Shown piece by piece: positions 19,270 through 22,500 of a DNA stretch of 22,500 nt; positions within the stretch are counted from its first letter, which is position 1; each line of letters opens with the position of its first letter. The stretch covers positions 1-22,500 of the forward strand of contig JAHBMJ010001812.1 in NCBI GenBank assembly GCA_018398765.1, read 5' to 3'. The notes beneath the pieces were generated by a model. That model saw only the letters and a program-made list of their open reading frames with translations, was not told the DNA's origin and did no database searches. A program made the translations under genes and the position numbers. The stretch comes from Chromera velia. Its lineage: Eukaryota > Sar > Chromeraceae.

Positions 19270-20443
19270 GCCTTCAACTTCTTGAGGCACATTGCAGGAA
19301 AGTGGCCTGTCTTGCCACACGCATACGTAATTAAGGCAGCAGGACAGGAGGAGCGATCATGAGGAGACCCTCCACAGTTAATGCACTTGGTATGCTTCCC
19401 CCACTTGTAGACGATTCCACAAAAGACACAGAGCTTGTCCTTGGGCTTCTCCTTCTCGCCATCCTTCTTCTTGGCAATGCCCTTGCCCTTTGATGACGCT
19501 GGAGTAGAAGAGGACTTGGAGGGCTGGGAGGCGAGTATGGTCGGGAGTGAAGAGAACCAAATGGATGCAGATGGGGCCTAAGCACCGTCTGCTCGTGCTT
19601 CCGCAAGCAGTTGAAGAGGCCGGTGGGGGTGAAGTCCATGTTGTTGGTGAGGACAAAACGCTTCGCTGACCCCTCTGCGGGCAGTGCTTCCAGCAAGATG
19701 GAGTACTCGAGGGGGAAGAAAGCAGGAGTACCGAAGGCGAGTGCAGGGACAAGACGCTGAAGAGCGCTAAGCACTTGGACAGCACGACCGAAGAAAGAGA
19801 TGACCATGTCCTTGGCAGTCGGACGGAGGTTCTTCACATCCTGCCAGCAGAGACGTACACGTTGCTTGTACGGATCGAGGTAGAGGGACTCAAGCTCCGT
19901 GAAGAGCCACTGAGGGTTTATTGAGTCCGTTATCCACAACGGCTTTGCCCTCAGGATGTCACGGACCTCTACTGTCACCTTGTTCCGGATGAGGATGGCC
20001 AAGTCAACCGGGCTGAAGGTGTCCGGACCATCAATCGCTTACACCTCCTGGGAGGCTGCAAGGACGTCTTGTTTCCATTTTTTGATATCCATACCAGTCT
20101 TGCCAGTGAAGACGGGGACCTGGGCAATCGCCTGCTTGGCCAGGTCGCTGCGTCGAAATGTAACCACAGAAGGCCTGGCAGGAGGGGGCATCGCTCCCGG
20201 CACCGGGGTGGTGTAGTTGGTGGGAACATCCTGAGGTCCTGGCCAGCCAAACGGAGACGGCGGTCCGTGCATGGTGTAAATAGGGACAGCCTGGGGGCCT
20301 GGACCACCAAATGGAGGCGGAGTGAGAGGAGGGTCTTGAGGAGGTTGTGCAGGAGGCGGAGGAGTCTCCTAAGCCGCGTGATGTCCAAAGGAAGGGGCAG
20401 GCGACTGGCCACCGTCCTGGTAAGTGACATCTTGAGTGTCCAT
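19270..20443 (-). pseudogene. copia gag with CCHC zinc knuckles (broken)
   Basis: Probable start ATG at 20443-20441, 64 bp inside the 5' LTR. A Pro/Gln/Gly-rich N-terminus carries TAG at 20369-20371. A capsid-like part follows (VFTGKTGMDIKKWKQDV, then TAA at 20039-20041, then LFTELESLYLDPYKQ...SFFGRAVQVLSAL), typical of copia gag (UBN2-like). A one-base shift somewhere in 19500-19580 moves to the frame of a Lys-rich linker and two zinc knuckles. The first, CINCGGSPHDRSSC, is a perfect CX2CX4HX4C. The second, TYACGKTGHFPAMC, has lost its first Cys. Confidence 0.88.
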
Positions 20444-20507
20444 CGGGTAGACACGTGGCCAAAGAGAAGGATCACTGTTCGACCCCGGGAGAAGAAAGCC
20501 GGCAGCA

Positions 20508-21145
20508 TAAGAAGTTCAGTAGCTAGACAACAGATGCTACCAGAGACTAGGAAGCTAGCTGTTGAGCGACTGAAGATCAAGAATCGATAGAGACTAGAAG
20601 AAGACAGAAGTCCAAAGTCTCAAAGAAGGAATAGAAACTGAATGACAAGAGCTAGGGGCTGCTCTTGAATCGAGATTAACATGAAGAGAACACGAGCAAC
20701 ACGTTTGATTGAGCAATCGAATGACTTGCGTGCTGTGCTATGCATGACGGAATGATAAGACCCCGAAAAGCGCCCTTACATGGGGCCAGATTGAAATGTC
20801 TATATGCCATGGATGGTCGACTTTGGTCTGAAAAGGGAGAAAGACACGTTAAGAGTAAAGAGGGCAAACCCAAGCCACACTTGGATATGTGAAGCAACAC
20901 TTAACGCCAAAATTAATTCACGTGCGTACGCATGGATCCGGTTGGGCCACATGAAACAGAGCACTGATCGCAGTAAATGCATGCGCGGGAAGAAAAAAAG
21001 GAGCCGCCAAACCGAACGAGAAAAATTAGCGCACAGTCGGCACCGGACACAAAACGCAGTCAACACGGCGCGCCAAGCACTAAAAATGCATGGATGGACG
21101 CCGATAGGAAGAAAGAAAGGTCAGGCAACCTGAGAGAACATTACG
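20508..21145 (-). repeat. 5' LTR of the copia element (right copy)
   Basis: Partner of the repeat at 14427-15064, also 638 bp. It lies upstream of gag and should carry the element's promoter; no TATA box is evident. TAGGG follows at 21146-21150, matching TAGGG on the other side of the element. Confidence 0.92.
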
Positions 21146-21700
21146 TAGGGAAGATCCTATTTTTATCTGTATACGTACAGTTACCTATAATAATATCAGT
21201 TTCTATAAGTCAGTTTTACTCACTCAAACGAGGCTAAATGATTGAAACCATTTGAGTGTGGTCACTGGCATAACATATATCTTTTATTACTTAGTATTAT
21301 GAAACATAACATAGTTTTTTTTGTTGCACATATCATGCATGTCCTTGCATGCATTTAAGTATCTTCTCTATATAAAGTTTCTCTCTCTGCAGCTGGTGTT
21401 GTTCTAATCATGCGCAGTGTAAACAGCCTTTTTTTATAACGCTGTTATATTGATCACGTCTTTTCTATTTTGTTGACTCAAAAACTGTTATATGCAGCGA
21501 ACTTAAATACAGTTTACCGGCCCTCATTCAATCTTGCGGATCATCTCACGATTCCTAGTTTATAATAATATCCCTTGGCCTCTTTTGTTTTCAAGCTTCA
21601 TTCCCGGTCTGTAACTGTTTTGAAGTCTTCAATACGCCCCCTGTGAAGTTCCGTTTCCCGTCACCCCCTTCCCCCTGAAATGATGCAATCCCCCAAAAAC
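21146..21700. other. AT-rich non-coding stretch between retrotransposon and S9 gene
   Basis: No supported open frame. The left part resembles the AT-rich DNA at 13524-14421 in composition. An inverted pair ATGCATG/CATGCAT sits at about 21334-21354. The part next to 21701 should be the 3' UTR of the S9 gene on the minus strand; no clear poly(A) signal was found. Confidence 0.6.
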
Positions 21701-21952
21701 CTAGACGGTTTGGACTGTCTCGAGTGCCTCCGTCTCCTCTAATGCACTGAGGCCACCAGAGGTTTGCACCTTCTTTGCTTCGCTCCCCCCCGTTGTCAGT
21801 TCAGCCAGCAGGTGGTCCTCCAGCATATGGTAGAGCTGCAGGTTGGACGCTTGCGTCACGGGATCTGTAAGCGAGTGGTCTCTATCCGGATAGTAGAAGG
21901 ACTTGAACTGAACGTTCGCAGCCTCCAGCTCCTTGGCGAGAAGAGCTGAGTT
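21701..21952 (-). CDS. S9-family serine peptidase (prolyl oligopeptidase/dipeptidyl peptidase-like), last exon
   Basis: The reading starts after a TGTACAG acceptor (AG at 21953-21954) and runs 84 codons to TAG at 21701-21703. The protein begins NSALLAKELEAANVQFKSFY and continues through YPDRDHSLTDP to LYHMLEDHLLAEL. This matches the C-terminal end of the alpha/beta-hydrolase domain of S9 peptidases: the His of YPDRDHS is the expected catalytic His, and a closing helix follows. The exon boundary falls just after where the family has the H-G-T-x-D-D-N-V-H motif with the catalytic Asp, so that part must lie upstream, beyond the right edge. A Glu/Thr/Ser-rich tail of about 30 residues follows the domain. 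The frame passes a run of seven G (minus strand, 21785-21791), where one miscounted base would give a shorter C-terminus. Substrate is unknown; subfamily S9B/S9C cannot be decided. Confidence 0.8.
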   Translation of the reverse strand, partial: NSALLAKELEAANVQFKSFYYPDRDHSLTDPVTQASNLQLYHMLEDHLLAELTTGGSEAKKVQTSGGLSALEETEALETVQTV

Positions 21953-22500
21953 CTGTACAAAGAAACACGGACACGCACAGAATTCCGCAGGGAGAAAGGG
22001 GCTGAAAAATGCCTGGAAAATGCCATACCTAAAATGAAGGAAAAACCCAGAGATGCTGCCCAGGTCTACCAGAATCCAGGGAGATCAAGGAGAGATTTGT
22101 GGGATCTGAGGGCCATGGAAAGAGACGGATGAATGGTTCGTGTTAGCGAGCCCGGTAAAGGCTCAAGCATTTGATACTGTGTGCTCATGTGACTGTGGGG
22201 TTCTGGACTGATCGAGGCACAGCTCTCTTGTAGAGGTTCATGCGCACATGCAGGTACACAATCGTGCAATTTCGTTTTCAATACTCTCATGGACACGACG
22301 TATACGGAACAACAGAGAGGCAGAACGCAAGAGAAAAAACGAAGAAAAAAAACCTTGAAGGACGCACAGACACATGACGTAACTCCCCCGTCTCTCCTTC
22401 ACTTCACAGACAGACCCTTTGAGCCCGAATTTTTCAAACGGTGTCCGTCCGTGTGTCCGCCTTTCCGTCTATGTGTTTCTCTCTCTCTCTCTCTCTCTCT
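21953..22500 (-). other. Intron of the S9 gene, continuing past the window edge
   Basis: At least 548 bp. I looked for an upstream exon with S9 motifs (GxSxGG, HGTxDDN) on the minus strand and found none. The right edge (22481-22500) is a TC repeat on the plus strand (GA on the coding strand). Short open frames here show no recognisable domain. Confidence 0.6.

Larger units (their letters stand above)
14427..21145 (-). mobile_element. Degenerate Ty1/copia-type LTR retrotransposon
   Basis: An element of about 6.7 kb on the minus strand: 5' LTR at 20508-21145, gag from 20443, then protease, integrase, reverse transcriptase and RNase H, and 3' LTR at 14427-15064. The order integrase before RT defines the copia superfamily. 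Coding capacity is broken by in-frame stops at 20369-20371 (TAG), 20039-20041 (TAA), 19020-19022 (TAG), 18443-18445 (TAG), 16322-16324 (TAG) and 15600-15602 (TGA), and by frameshifts near 19500-19580 and near the C-run at 16015-16018. A further apparent shift at 18496 is an assembly artefact. A purine-rich tract (AAGAAGAGAAAG on the minus strand) abuts the 3' LTR. I could not find a canonical TGG primer-binding site. It cannot now encode its own proteins intact. Confidence 0.93.

Noticed and set aside
20478-20507. tRNA-like 3' end (GTTCGACCCC...) next to the 5' LTR as a primer-binding clue
   Set aside because: The stem does not pair as a T-arm and there is no CCA/TGG at the LTR edge; I cannot support a primer-binding site.
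1-22500. A new multi-gene system or operon
   Set aside because: The genes are independent eukaryotic loci (antenna protein, myosin, peptidase) plus a retrotransposon; neighbourhood gives no functional link.

Overview
The window is nuclear DNA from a photosynthetic alveolate, most likely a chromerid (Chromera/Vitrella-type alga, a relative of Apicomplexa). Three things point that way. A light-harvesting protein carries a presequence of the kind used by red-derived complex plastids. A myosin motor has the head features of apicomplexan class XIV myosins. The genes are intron-rich, with spliceosomal introns full of microsatellites. The assignment is inference; no marker gene proves the species.

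Layout. 1-564 (minus): 5' part of an intronless light-harvesting (FCP/LHC) gene, running off the left edge. 565-1780: divergent intergenic region. 1781-13523 (plus): one large myosin gene. I resolved 23 exons by hand; they join in one open frame (3807 nt, 1268 residues plus stop) across 22 introns, and only the extreme N-terminus is unresolved. 13524-14421: AT-rich non-coding island with a tandem duplication of about 200 bp. 14427-21145 (minus): a degenerate Ty1/copia-type LTR retrotransposon (638-bp LTRs, gag, protease, integrase, RT, RNase H), with several in-frame stops and frameshifts, and with one N inside an assembly-generated 21-bp duplication. 21146-21700: AT-rich non-coding. 21701-21952 (minus): last exon of an S9-family (prolyl oligopeptidase/dipeptidyl peptidase-like) gene, whose upstream exons lie beyond the right edge.

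The myosin and S9 genes are convergent and the retrotransposon sits between their 3' ends, inserted into AT-rich DNA. The LHC and myosin genes are divergent and share about 1.1-1.2 kb of upstream DNA. I see no operon-like system and no sign that the genes work together.

The most unusual signals are not genes. (i) The 22 myosin introns all have G at donor position +5 and mostly fit GTNNGT; in several, the donor runs straight into a (GTNN)n tetranucleotide repeat, as if microsatellites grow out of the splice site. (ii) The two LTRs differ at about 34 of 638 sites, and all but one difference are transitions, enriched in CpA/TpG and CpG contexts; the premature stops fit the same cytosine-deamination pattern.
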